Assembly: GCA_037126765.1 (NCBI GenBank)
Contig: JBBCBC010000022.1
Location: forward strand, 17,761,758-17,825,757
Direction of reading: 5' to 3'
Origin: Stenogyne calaminthoides
Taxonomy: Eukaryota > Streptophyta > Magnoliopsida > Lamiales > Lamiaceae
DNA length: 64,000 bases
In this document: piece by piece, positions 10,673 through 21,357 of the stretch
Position numbering within the stretch: the first letter of the stretch is position 1
Layout: every line of letters begins with the position of its first letter
Made by a program: the position numbers and the translations under genes
The notes under the pieces: model-generated
Told to the model about the DNA's origin: nothing
The model's database searches: none
The model's input: only the letters and a program-made list of their open reading frames with translations

Positions 10673-12267
10673 CACGGTTTCAAACTCTAATTTTTTAAAT
10701 TGAAATTTAATTCGTTTTTCATTAAATTTGAAATTGGATAGTAGAATTGCTAGATCTTTTTTTCAAGTATCTAATTGTCATGGTATTTGACGAATGTTTA
10801 TTTATTCATGCATATAAATTTTGGTTTTTAATTCGATTCGTTCGAATTCATTTTGTCTCATGAGAAAATTCACGAGTAGATTAAGATTTGTTTGATTTGA
10901 TCAATGTAATAAACTAGTCTAGATCTAGGTTTATTTATTTTTTGTAAATAAATTATAACCGGATCGAGAATGAAGACGAAGAATTAAAGACGGGCAACCA
11001 AGTGCAAAAATGTACGCGAGCCAAGGCACGAAGTGCTAGGTGGTCTCGCACGGGGTAGGCCGAGAGGTGCTCGGCACACGCGGGCACAAGCCCAGGTGTG
11101 GCCGAGCACCAGGCGAGATTGGTGGCCGAGGCGTGCGCGGCGCACACATAGGCGCGCACGGAGATGCGCAAGAGCATGCGGGCGAGCGAAGGCGCTCGAC
11201 ACCCACGGGAGCAAGCCTGGGTATGGCCGAGCACCAGGCGATCAGGGGCAAGGGCGCACACGCGGACAGGCACAGGCGGGGCCAAGCGGCTAAAGCAGCT
11301 CGCGGGCGATGGGCGGGCATGTGCATAAGAGCTCGCGGATCCGCGTCGTTGCCGAGTGCTACCGAGCGACGGGCGGGGATGGCCGGCCTAGACGCGGGCG
11401 TGCGCGCAAGCGCACTCAGACATGTGTTCTGGGCCATGAGCTACGCAATGCTGGATGTCATTTCGGACCTAGACGGAGGATGTTTTAATGAACATGTTGC
11501 GGTCGAGTGGGAGCTTTTCGAGACAAACGATGAAGGTTATGAAGACGATTTCTCAAGATCAAGACATGACAAAAATTAACCATGACAATTGGATATATGT
11601 GCCCAATATGTTTAATTTTTTTTTGTTTTGATGGTTGCTTTATTTTTCGTGCATATTTAATTATGTTTGAATATGCGATGCATGAAAAATTGTTTTTTTT
11701 GGAAAAATCTCACTTTCGAAAATTACTAAGTATGTTTTAAATAATTAATTGACAATTTTATTCTGGATAATAAAATTGAATTAATTTTTGACCTCCATGA
11801 TTTATTTATTTGTGAATTCTTTTGGAGAAATTCCCCCCACGAGACGGCCAAAAGATAGCTTTCACATGAATGAATTCTAAACGGATGATTGTTGATTATT
11901 ATTAGTGGAGACGATGACCCTCCCCACGAGTCTCGTTCAAAGCGAAATAATAATTCGGTATTTAATCATGGTTATTATTTAGGTATAAGATTGATATGCA
12001 TATACTTCCCCGAAGTCCCTGTCAATCTTATATTGGTCAGGTGAGAGCCAACTATTAATCTGGATATTAAAGGTTTGTAACTGTTTTCTTATTTGTAACC
12101 TGCTCGAATGTGTTTAAATAATGACCTACTCCACATGGCTTATTTAAACTGTTTTGAGATGTTGGCTGATGCATGTTCATATTTTTTTGAGATTTTAATA
12201 TGATACATGTGATCGAATTATGTGATAATTTTGTGCTTATGCAAATCGTTATTTATTTCAGTTCAAC
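10673..12267 (+). other. Untranslated leader of element A with CpG-rich island
   Basis: The 1.6 kb between primer site and gag has no credible gene. Bases about 10990-11450 are strongly GC- and CpG-rich in an otherwise AT-rich region and contain an imperfect direct duplication: agcccaggtgtggccgagca (near 11090) and agcctgggtatggccgagca (near 11213). The island opens long frames on both strands by composition alone. Flanking leader blocks (gttgcggtcgagtgggagct; gaagacgatttctcaagatc) are conserved in element E, so they may serve RNA packaging or dimerisation. That role is inference. Confidence 0.7.
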
Positions 12268-13179
12268 ATGTCGCAACCTTTTAATCCATTGTTCAATATA
12301 CTGAAAGACAATTTACTTACTGGTGAAAACTTCATCGATTGGAATCGAAAACTTACTATTGTCCTTTTTGCACAACATCATAATTGGGTTCTTACTGTCC
12401 CAAAACCCAAAAAGCCAACTGATGAGTCCACGAAAGCGGATAAGAAAGATTATGCTGACTGGGAGCGGTCAAATGAGATGGCTAAGTTCACTATGATGGC
12501 ATCTATGTCAGATGTGTTGCAACATCAGTATCAACATTTTGAGACCGCTGCAGACATCATGACAAGTCTTAAAGCGATGTTCCAACATCAGAACCGTGTG
12601 GCTCATCAGATCACCATGAGAGACTTGCTCTCTATGAAGATGGTGGAGGGAACGCCCGTAAGGGAGCACGTTCTCCAGATGATGGCTCACCTAAATAAGC
12701 TTGAGGTACTTGGCGGTGTATATGACATCGAGACCTAGATCGATTTCATACTCCATTCTCTGCCTAAAAGCTTTGAACAATTCAGGTTGAACTATCAGAT
12801 GAACAAACAAGAGTTCACGTTGCCTGATTTGCTGCAAGCTTTGGTCTCGGCAGAGGCGATATTAGCGCAAAAGAGCCAAGCCTTGATGACAAGTGTTCCC
12901 TCTTCTTCTTCTAGGCCAAGAGGAGGCAAGAACAAGAAGAAGGCAAAAGGACAAAAGCAAGTGAACTTGAGCGTTGCCAATGGCAAAGAAAAGGTGAAGG
13001 GAGATGGAGGAGTGAAGAAAACAGCTAAGGAGAAATGTTTTAACTGCGGTGAGAAAGGACATTGGAGGTCAGCCTGTTCCAAACCCAAAAGGAATGGAAA
13101 GAAAGGTAATTCTCATGCACTAGTTGTTGAAACTTGTTTAGTGGCGTATGGTTCCCACTTGTGGGTAGTGGATAGTTGA
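12268..13179 (+). pseudogene. Gag of element A
   Basis: Starts MSQPFNPLFNILKDNLLTGE, the usual start of this copia gag family, followed by the UBN2-type capsid domain (DWNRKLTIVL, then YQHFETAADIMTSLKAMF and REHVLQMMAHLNKLEVLGG). An in-frame TAG at 12736 interrupts it. The same frame resumes with IDFILHSLPKSFEQFRLNY and reaches the zinc knuckle CFNCGEKGHWRSAC (about 13036-13077). It then runs into the protease lead-in HLWVVDS, where foreign DNA replaces the catalytic residues. Gag packages element RNA in virus-like particles. One stop codon only, so this is among the better preserved frames. Confidence 0.9.
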
Positions 13180-13847
13180 CGTTCATTGGCCAATGACTTA
13201 GATCCAATTATGATGAGAAGATGAGTATTCTCTCTAAATCCACTTTGAGGAATGAATCATTTTCTTGGCTCAACTACCACGCACATGCACTTCGTGATGA
13301 ACCCAATCCAAGCCATATCTACCCATAGACGGGTGCAAGTGCCGGTCATGGTCAAAGTTCATAACTCCACACATGTCGTGCGTATTGACCTCAAGTCAAA
13401 GGAGTATCGCATCGCTCCCACTAACCGAGACACCCATAGACACATATAGTGGAACTACATCAAACGGTTTCTCGGATGGGTATACAAATACCCTCTAACG
13501 TATTTGTGCATCCATCATGAGATACCTAGTATCTCATAGTAAGTGAGATCTTACTACACTCTCTAAGAGTATGATGCAGATCGCACACCAATATCCCTTT
13601 CTTGATCATCCTCGATTGGGGTTATTTAAGAATCATGCTTAAGTCATCCGAGTTCTCACTCACTCAATGACATCAATGACTCAAGGGAACACATATAAGA
13701 ATAAATGCAAACAATCAAACATAATATTCTAATTAGTGCAACGCCATACATTTAATATTAAACAGATAATAATATTACACCAACACTGAATATTATCTGA
13801 GTATTATGTCCTTACAAAGGATTGTCTCTAGGACACTAACACTAACA
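13177..13847 (-). repeat. Truncated LTR of family L inside protease of element A
   Basis: About 670 bp match the start of the LTR at 35371 in reverse orientation (tgttagtg...; here cactaaca ending at 13847). The homology fades near 13177, so only the 5' part of the LTR is present. In the sister element E the protease region has about 140 bp more element sequence at this point. Insertion was thus accompanied by loss of the protease active-site region. No clear target duplication is seen. Confidence 0.75.
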
Positions 13848-15161
13848 AGAAGTGCAGTTGTCTTTTGAAGACAAATTTTTAATTTTGAGAGATGTTCTTT
13901 ACGTTCCTAGTTATAGAAAGAATTTGATTTCAGTTTCTAAACTTTTTCTTGATGGATATTCGGTTACTTTTAATAAAGTTGTTACCATTGCTCTAAATAA
14001 TGAGTTTATCTATCATGAAACGTTGTCAAATAATCTCTACACGATTAACTGTACACACCACTCACGAAATGCATCCTATAACACATCGACTATTTCGGAT
14101 AAAAGAAAACGTTCATCAGACGTGAACGAAACACTTCTATGGCATCTAAGACTAGGTCATATTAATCCAAAGAGGATCCAATGGTTGGTTCAAGATGGTT
14201 CATTGGAGTGTCTCCGGGTTGAACCCTTTCCAACTTGCGAATCATGTTTGGAGGGTAAAATGACCAAGAGGGCATTCGGAGCCAAGGGGCATAGAGACAA
14301 AGAAGTGTTAGAAATCGTTCACACCGATGTATGTGGTCCAATGTCAATCAAAGCAAGAGGAAGCTATGAGTATTTTGTTACTTTTATCAATGATTACTCA
14401 AGATATGGATACATTACCTTATGAAGCATAAATTTGAGACCTTTAAAAAATTCAAAGAATTTAAGGCTCAAGCAGAGAATCATAGGGAAAAACGTATCAA
14501 GTCTCTACGATCTGATAGTGGAGGTGAATACCTCAGCGATGATTTTTTGAACTACTTATCAGATGAAGGGATTGTATCCCAGTTAACTGCACCTGGAACC
14601 CCTCAACAAAACGAGGTTGCAGAACGATGAAACATGACTCTTTTAGAAATGGTCAGGTCAGTGATGAGTTATGCGGATCTATCCAAATCATTTTGCGGTC
14701 ACACCTTAGAAACAACGGCTTACATTCTAAACCTGGTGCCATCCAAATCGGTTCCCAAAACCCCTAAAGAGTTTTGAACCGGGTGCAAGCCCAGTTTGGG
14801 ACACTTGAGAATCTGGGGGTGTACGGCATACGTGTTGGACAAGGAAGCCGGTAAATTGGATCCACGATCAGAATTAAGGCTGTTTATAGGGTACCCCAAG
14901 GGAACGAAAGGGTTAATGTTCTATGGTCCCGAAGATCAAAAGGTGGTAATCAGTACGCACTTTAGATTTTTGAAAGAAGACTATATGAACGATAAGAAAC
15001 CCAGAAGTGAGATTACCTTAGATGAGCTAAAGGGGCTTACCTCAATGCCAAATGTACAAGTCGACATACCAAATGACACACTTACACAATCGTAACCTCG
15101 TCGTAATGGGAGGGTTGTCAAACAGCCCGAGAGATTCATGAGGATATGAGAGTCGTCAGAC
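13848..15161 (+). pseudogene. Element A GAG-pre-integrase and integrase
   Basis: Reading resumes in the end of protease (ILRDVLYVPSYRKNLISVSK), then the HHCC domain LLWHLRLGHINPKRIQ...CESCLEGKM and the integrase core with its three catalytic residues: IVHTDVCGPM (Asp), SLRSDSGGEY (Asp) and NEVAER (Glu). Frames 13852-14424, 14421-14630 and 14796-15095 are separated by a frameshift at about 14421 and stops at 14628 and about 14775, the latter two replacing Arg and Trp codons by TGA. The downstream part (RIWGCTAYVLDKEAGKLDPR, FIGYPKGTKGLMFYGP) is the standard C-terminal region. Integrase would insert cDNA into the genome, but this copy is broken. Confidence 0.9.
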
Positions 15162-16762
15162 TTGGTCCTTGGTGAAAATGAATCGGACCCATGGACATAC
15201 AATGAGGTAATCCATGACAAGGATGAGGATTCTTGGCAAACATCAATGGAAGCCGAGATGGGTTCTATGGATGATAATAAGGCGTGGGAGCTAGTCGAAC
15301 CACTTAATGGGATCAAACCCATTGGTTGCAAGTGGGTATACAAGAGAAAAAGAGGACCGGACGGGAAAGTGGAAACTTTTAAGGCTAGACTTGTGGAAAA
15401 AGGTTATACTCAGAAAGAAGGGATCGACTATGAGGAAACCTTTTTGCCTGTAGCTATGCTTAAATCCATCCGTATTCTCTTGTCGATAGCTGCGCATCTC
15501 GATTTTGAGATCTGGCAAATGGATGTCAAGACAGCTTCCCTAAATGGAAGTTTTGAAGAAGATATCTATATGCAACAACCCGAAGGCTTCATTGAAAAAG
15601 ACCAAGAACATCTAGTTTGCAAGCTCAAGAAGTCCATATATGGACTAAAGCAAGCATCGCGTGCTTGGAACAAATGTTTTGATCAGGTTATAAAGTCTTA
15701 TGGGTTCGATCAAAATGAGTTCGAAAGTTGTGTGTATAAAAAGCGTGTCGGAACTACATTGGTATTCTTAGTACTATATGTAGACGATATTCTGCTCATC
15801 GGAGACGATGTAAAGGTTTTGTCAGACGTAAGGGCATGGCTGTCAAAACAATTTGATATGAAGGACTTAGGGGAAGCCAGTCACATCCTTGGGATCAAGA
15901 TCACTCGAGATCGTAAGGAAAAGGATGATAGGATTGTCGCAAGCTTCATACATAGACACTGTCTTGAAGCGTTTCAGCATGCAAGATTCCAAGAAAGACT
16001 TTGTACGTTTCAGACATGGAATACATCTATCCAAAGAAATGTGCCTGAAGACGCAAAGGGAGATAGATGACATGAAAGGCGTTCCTTATGCTTTGGCTGT
16101 CGGAAGCCTCATGTATGCTATGTTGTGTACGAGGCTAGATATCTGCTTTGCCGTCGGCATGGTAGCAAGATATCAGAGTAATCCGGGGAAAGAACATTGG
16201 ACTGTAGTTAAAAATATTCCGAAGTATCTGAAAAGAACTAACAATAGAATGTTGGTTTATCAATCAGACAGTCTAATTCCCATTGGATACATAGACTCGG
16301 ATTTCCAATCAGACTTAGATTCCATAAAATCTACCTCGGGTAGTGTTTTGCATGGGGGGAGGAGCCATGACATGGAGAAGCGTTAAGCAGAAATGCATCG
16401 CAGATTCTACCATAGAAGCCAAGTACGTAACTGCTTGTGAAGCAGCGAAGGAAGCGGTTTGGCTCAAGAACTTCCTAGTGGACTTGGACATAGTTCCGAA
16501 TTTGCCCAGCACCATCACAGTCTATTGTGATAATGCCTGAGCAGTTGCAAATTCAAGAGAACCAAGAGCCCACAAGGCCAGCAAACACATTGAAAGGAAA
16601 TACCATCTTATACGAGAAATTGTTAAGAGAGGAGATATAGAGGTGGCAAAGATCACGTCAGAGGACAACCTAGTAGATCCATTCACAAAGGGTCTGCCTC
16701 AGAATATATTCGAGAGACATGTGGAAGGAATGGGTGTCAAGACCATTGCCAATCTGCTTTGA
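15162..16762 (+). pseudogene. Element A reverse transcriptase and RNase H
   Basis: The first frame (302 codons) contains the RT fingers and palm: GCKWVYKRKRGPDGK, EKGYTQKEGIDYEET, WQMDVKTASLNG, KSIYGLKQASRAW and the active site LYVDDILLIG at about 15771-15800. A frameshift near 15890-15950 moves reading to 15889-16386 (LSQASYIDTVLKRF, DDMKGVPYALAVGSLMYAML). Another near 16345 leads to RNase H (WRSVKQKCIADSTIEAKYV, CDNA), with a TGA at 16538. RNase H ends near 16762 after KTIANLL. In RNase H the first acidic residue lies in YIDSDFQSDL. Non-functional. Confidence 0.9.
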
Positions 16763-16868
16763 GTAGAAGTGGGAGAGATATTATTAGGTTCATGTAGGTG
16801 ACATTAGATGTCACGTAGATTCTACACGAGATATGCTGTAGTATACTTAAAAGCAGACTTTGAGTATA

Positions 16869-16878
16869 AGTGGGAGAT
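16869..16878 (+). promoter_or_regulatory. Polypurine tract of element A
   Basis: The purine-rich run agtgggagat directly precedes the 3' LTR start TGTTGG at 16879. It is preceded by tttgagtataagtgggaga, which recurs before the 3' LTR of element E at 48421-48439. Confidence 0.75.
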
Positions 16879-18600
16879 TGTTGGGGTTATACTGGAAAGT
16901 ATGCTTTTACTTTGTATAACCAGACTGAATTTCTATCGTATTTATTGAAATAAATTATTTATCACTGATGCTTTAAATATCATTGAATGTTACATATATT
17001 TACTGCATATCTATTCAATAAATAGTACGTGTTACATTGTAGTTAATTTAATGATACCAGATCACAGAAGATTAAATTAACAGTCCCTTGTAACTGAAAG
17101 TACATAATTCACGACCTAGATGGAAATGAACAAACCATCGTGAAAGGTTGAAGTGTAAGGCTCAGATTGACTTGTCTTGACCAAGAGATTGCACTAGTGC
17201 ATTATGATGCACTGAATGGGACCTACAGGAGGATAAATTCTTTAGTACTGAATATAGAAGAATTAGACCTCAGTGGTTCATTATTTCTTAATCTCCGTCC
17301 CATAAATAGGATCGTGTAGAATCAGTAATCATTGCTTTGACTTATGATGGGAAGAGAATTAGTGAGATTCAATACTTTTATATCTTGGGCAATGTTATTT
17401 GTTACACGACGATTGCTAAGATTTAATACGGTGAAACGTGTGCAAGTACTTCTTGTTTTATTTGTCCCCTTGGGAGGCTCAGAAGATTTATCATACCAAA
17501 TCTTGCAAGTGGAATTAGTTTTCCGGTATGGATAATAATGTTGAGCCGTTCCTTGACCAAGGAAAAAGATGTTAATTAATATGAAGCTATTTCAGTGACC
17601 TAAATTAATTAATGGACTGGATAATCTTAAACGCGGGAAATAATAACCGGGAGCCATATTAACAGTAATATGGGTTAATATGGATAGTGCAATATTAATT
17701 ATGTAGTGGGATTAATTAATATTTATGGGCTTGGATAATATTGAGGCTCAATATTGGAAATTTAAGATCCAATGGAAGGTCCAATTTTAATTCTCCTAAA
17801 GGCCCCTCAAGTAGCTCAAAGATAAAGTCCAATAACTGAAAAAATTATTTAAAATAAAATTAATTATTGTTGCTTATTTTCCATTTTTTTTCGAAAATGT
17901 TAAAGAAGGAAAGAGAAATTTTTTTCTTGATTTTCTTGAAAAGATTTTATGGAATATGTATTCTTGAAATACAAGATTATCCCATAAATTCAAGAAGAGT
18001 CAAAGATCCTATTTCTTCCCTATTTAATAGGTAATTTTCGGAAACCCCATAATATAAGGAAGTGGAATTTTTATGGAATATTTTAATTATGGAGAAAAGA
18101 ATATATTGGATATATTAAAGATTTCTTGAAGATCAAAAAAAAGATTTTCCCATCTTATTCCTAGGGCAAAAATCGGCCACCCCTAGTATTATAAATAGGG
18201 GATGATTTTTTCATCCCCAAAGCAATTCCATGTGTCGAAAAAATTAGAAATCCACAAAGGTGGTGCAACATAATTTTATTTTTCCTTCTGCTAATTGTTA
18301 TCGAGCATCCTACCACCGGATTGTTGGACAAGGACGAGGGAATACTTGAGAAGGTATTTTGGTGTGTTCGTGTGAACGAGATCCATCTTCTCAACGGTTG
18401 TCACTCCGAGAGGTTAGTTCACGTAAACTCCTAGCAATTCCGCATGCGTAGGATTTATGTGACGAATTTGTATGCATGATTTGTTGTTGAATTATTATTT
18501 GAATTAATATAGGATTTATTCATGCTAGTAATAATTGTTAGAATTAAATTTATATTTAAATATTCATCCCGAATAGATCCGTGCAATCCATTCCCCAATC
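16879..18600 (+). repeat. 3' LTR of element A
   Basis: This 1,722-bp LTR starts TGTTGGGGTTATACTGG and ends ccccaatc. It is the intact copy with TATA box TATAAATA at 18190-18197, immediately followed by the inverted repeat GGGGATGA (18198-18205) / TCATCCCC (18211-18218). The downstream conserved block ccacaaaggtggtgcaacat and acttgagaagg...gtgttcgtgtgaacg is shared with the E LTRs. Confidence 0.9.
18190..18218 (+). promoter_or_regulatory. TATA box and adjoining hairpin in A LTR
   Basis: TATAAATA is followed without spacing by an 8-bp inverted repeat around a T5 loop. The same unit occurs at 42709-42737 and 49881-49909 in the E LTRs. Transcription would be expected to start about 25-30 bases downstream of TATA, i.e. 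in or just after the hairpin. Confidence 0.75.
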
Positions 18601-21357
18601 TTATCTACTCTGGCAACAACATCAGATAGGACAGTCTTCTGTTCAGAAATGGCCTTCCCTTGACCTTGAATGTCTTCCCTATGCTTTTCAATTGTTTCAA
18701 AGATTTTCACCAGTTTGGTGTCAGGCACAACAATAGTTGGGACAATTTCTGGCATGGCAACAGTTGGTGCAGATGGTGCAACAGTTGGTGCAGATGGTGC
18801 AGATTGAGTCGGCACAGATGGTCCAGCAGATGGCAATGTACTCGCAACAATTAACTGCATCTGCTTTTCTGCCTCCTCTACCCCTTCCCCCTTTTTGGGG
18901 TCATCAAAAAGGTTTGTTAGCTTGAGGTTAAGAGCTCTGACAGCTAACGGGGTAATCTGTACTGTGGAAGATGTGGGTTTAGGGCCCAACAACCTGTTCA
19001 GACCAGCTTCAATCGATTTCTTGGCCCTGAGAATGGATCCCTCAAACCTCTTCCATCCAGCATCCAGAGATGTATATGTCCTCTCCAGAGAAGACGAGAC
19101 ACTTTCCAATAAAGTTCTGATATCAGAGAACATAAAGACGTGTAGCGAAATCTGCTTTTTGATTGGATCAACTTTCTTAATCACAGAATTATTAATAGTA
19201 TCGTGTAGGCTCATCAGCTTGGCCACAGTCAGTTTCCTCTCTCCATCAACTAGAGCTTGCTGCGCTTCTCTGAATCTCATCATCAGGACAGTTGCCAAAG
19301 TGTTGAACTGTGTTTCAACAGTTGCCTTTACCCCATCTTGAATGTTCTTTGAAAGTCGATCTAGGGTATCAGCATCTAAGGAAACAGCCCTGCTAGATGT
19401 TGAAGCCTCACCAGATTGGGTCACATCTGCAACACCCATACCTGGTTCATCGACAGCTTGCTCATCAGCATGTGCCCAGTAAGCTTCTCCTCCTTCTACC
19501 TCAACAATGCCAAACTTCTCATGAATCAACCATCTGATGTCATCATAAGAGGCTAATTCAGCTGCACTGCTCACTCCAGCATTCTCCAAGCACCTTGTCT
19601 CCAGATCCACAAAATAATCAGCTCCTAGTGCTTCCATCAGAATTAAGAATTCTTCAATGCCCTTCAGACGGATGTCCCTCCAGAATACAATCTCTTCGAT
19701 CTTAGGCTGGAAGCCTGGATGGTTGATCAGATCCGGGCAAATCTTGTCAATATAAGCCTTAACCTGTTGCTTTAGTATAAACAGAGTTGGATCTTCCGTA
19801 TCTGATTCAGGAGACTCCAGAACAATCCGGGTGTTGAATGGATTGTGGGTAAGAGAAATGCAGAGATCCTCTCTGGGAATGATTTCTTCAGCAATTGGTT
19901 CCTCTACCCTTTCTGGTTCCTGGACAATCTGGGCTGATGGCTGGGGAGTGGGTATTTGTGGTTCACTGGGTGGGGTAGGTTCTGGTTGTGTTTCTGGTTG
20001 AGGTGGAGTTGGCTCAGGTTGGGGTTGAATCTAAGGTTCGGGAGCAGCTTGGGGTTGTTCTGGGGCAGATGGGGTTGGGCTTGGAGAGGGTGGTTTGGCT
20101 GGTGATGGTGAGGGTGATTTCGAAGGTGGTGTTGGTGATCTTTCTCTTCGGAACACTGTACTAAGGGGCACAAAATCTGATGGTGATTGCTCCTCAGTCA
20201 GCTCAACTTCTACTCCATCTCCTTCTACTTCTCCTTCTCCTTCTCCTTTCTGCATCTGTTCAATTTGTTCCTCCCTGCCTGTACTTGTAGTTCGTTCAGA
20301 ACTGGCAGCAACCTCCTCCTCTGATTAAATGTGAATCAGTTCCTCAGTTCTTTCAACGACCTCAACTAGTCCAGGGGCCTTCTTCAGAAGAGTGGTAATC
20401 TTCTTCTGACGCTTTTCAGGTTCTTCTGGTTTCTTGGCCTGTGCCTTTCTTTTCAGCTTCTTCTTGGGGAAGGCCTTTACCTGCGTTTCTGGCTGGACAG
20501 AAGACGCAGTTGCCTTGGTTTTTTTTCCCTTTACCCTCTCCTCGTTATCTGGGGACATATGGAGCAGGATCATCATCTGATTGGCCAGGTAGGGGTTCAT
20601 CTCTTCCCAGTATGGCCTTGAATTTTGCCAGATAGACTTTCTTGCCGTCTTCATTCCACTCGAAGATATCAAGCAATTTATCCGAAAGAATTATGGACAC
20701 CTTGTGGATAAAAGAGCACTTTGAAGTCAGAAAGACATCATTCCTCTCGTTCAGATCAAAATTCGCATTCTCCATTAACAATCTGGCCTTGAACATCCCT
20801 AGCCAGTAAACATCCTTGGCTTTCTTGATGATAGCGGTTATTACACACTGCTTGTATGCAGTTACGACATCAAGACTGTAGGTTAGGCACATAATCAACT
20901 TCGAGACAATCTTAAACAGCATGCGATACTTTCTCTTCAGATGTGGGGCACGAACATTCACAGTTTGGTCTCTATTTGCTGGTCTTAACAACTCGGCTTG
21001 TAGAAACCCTTTCTCTCCTAATTCAGATGTGAATGTTTATAGGTCAAGACCTCCTTGTCGAAGACAAAAAATCCTCCGTAGATCATTATCTGTTACTATA
21101 ACCTCCATTCCTCCGACATAAGAAATCAGCTTCTCATCATCATCCTCTTCTTTCTTCAGGTTGTATAAAAATTCTAGGACTTCATATGTGTGCACTACGT
21201 CTTGGTGACGATAGCAATATTGATCCAGAATTTCTAATGACTCGGGGTCTGAGGTGACTGAGAACATGACAAATTTCTCATCAATGATATCATTTTTCAT
21301 TGATGAGAAATTGCATATCTTTTTGCCTTATCTTGTACGGGCAATGAGTTGTGCCAT
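18601..21357 (-). pseudogene. ORF3 of element B, N-terminal and middle parts
   Basis: ORF3 begins at the Met codon 21357 (MAQLIARTR), chosen because element H has the matching start at 60822 (MAHLVSRPG). A stop replaces the Gln of H nine codons later. Domains in order: an N-terminal globular part (IIDEKFVMFSVTSDPES, YVGGMEVIVTDNDLRRIF); a second conserved part (SIILSDKLLDIFEWNEDGKK); a basic NLS-like cluster (KKKLKRKAQAKKPEEPEKRQ, near 20450); a Ser/Pro-rich linker (SPTPPSKSPSPSPAKPPSPS, near 20110); then IVFWRDIRLKGIEEF and a long helical region to DKLVK, VLSDVVARVDK at 18601. Frames are broken several times. No signal peptide or transmembrane helix is evident, so I do not call it env. Continues at 9200-8415. 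Confidence 0.72.
18885..18897 (-). promoter_or_regulatory. Internal polypurine tract within ORF3 of B
   Basis: On the minus strand CAAAAAGGGGGAA encodes PKKGE within ORF3 and copies the core of the true polypurine tract at 8209-8222. The same tract is in the same place in H (63253-63266). A role as an internal plus-strand primer is possible but not shown. Confidence 0.45.

Larger units (their letters stand above)
9201..18600 (+). mobile_element. Element A, copia retrotransposon nested in ORF3 of B
   Basis: Full-length element: 5' LTR 9201-10658, primer site 10661-10672, leader with CpG island, gag, PR remnant, INT, RT, RNase H, purine tract and 3' LTR 16879-18600. Flanking bases ctatc (9196-9200) and ttatc (18601-18605) are the target duplication with one mismatch. 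The ORF3 reading RVDK...DFS of B joins across the insertion, and the undisturbed copy in H shows the same residues in order. Multiple stops and frameshifts make it non-autonomous. It is the same family as element E. Confidence 0.9.

Noticed and set aside
10953..11579. Overlapping long frames on both strands in the GC-rich leader of A (up to 179 codons)
   Set aside because: Open only because GC-rich DNA has few stops. The frames are not kept in the matching leader of E and their composition (Arg, Ala, Gly, Pro, Cys) is that of random GC-rich translation.
18895..19341. 148-codon plus-strand frame inside ORF3 of B
   Set aside because: Antisense to the ORF3 coiled-coil frame that is conserved in H; no independent support.
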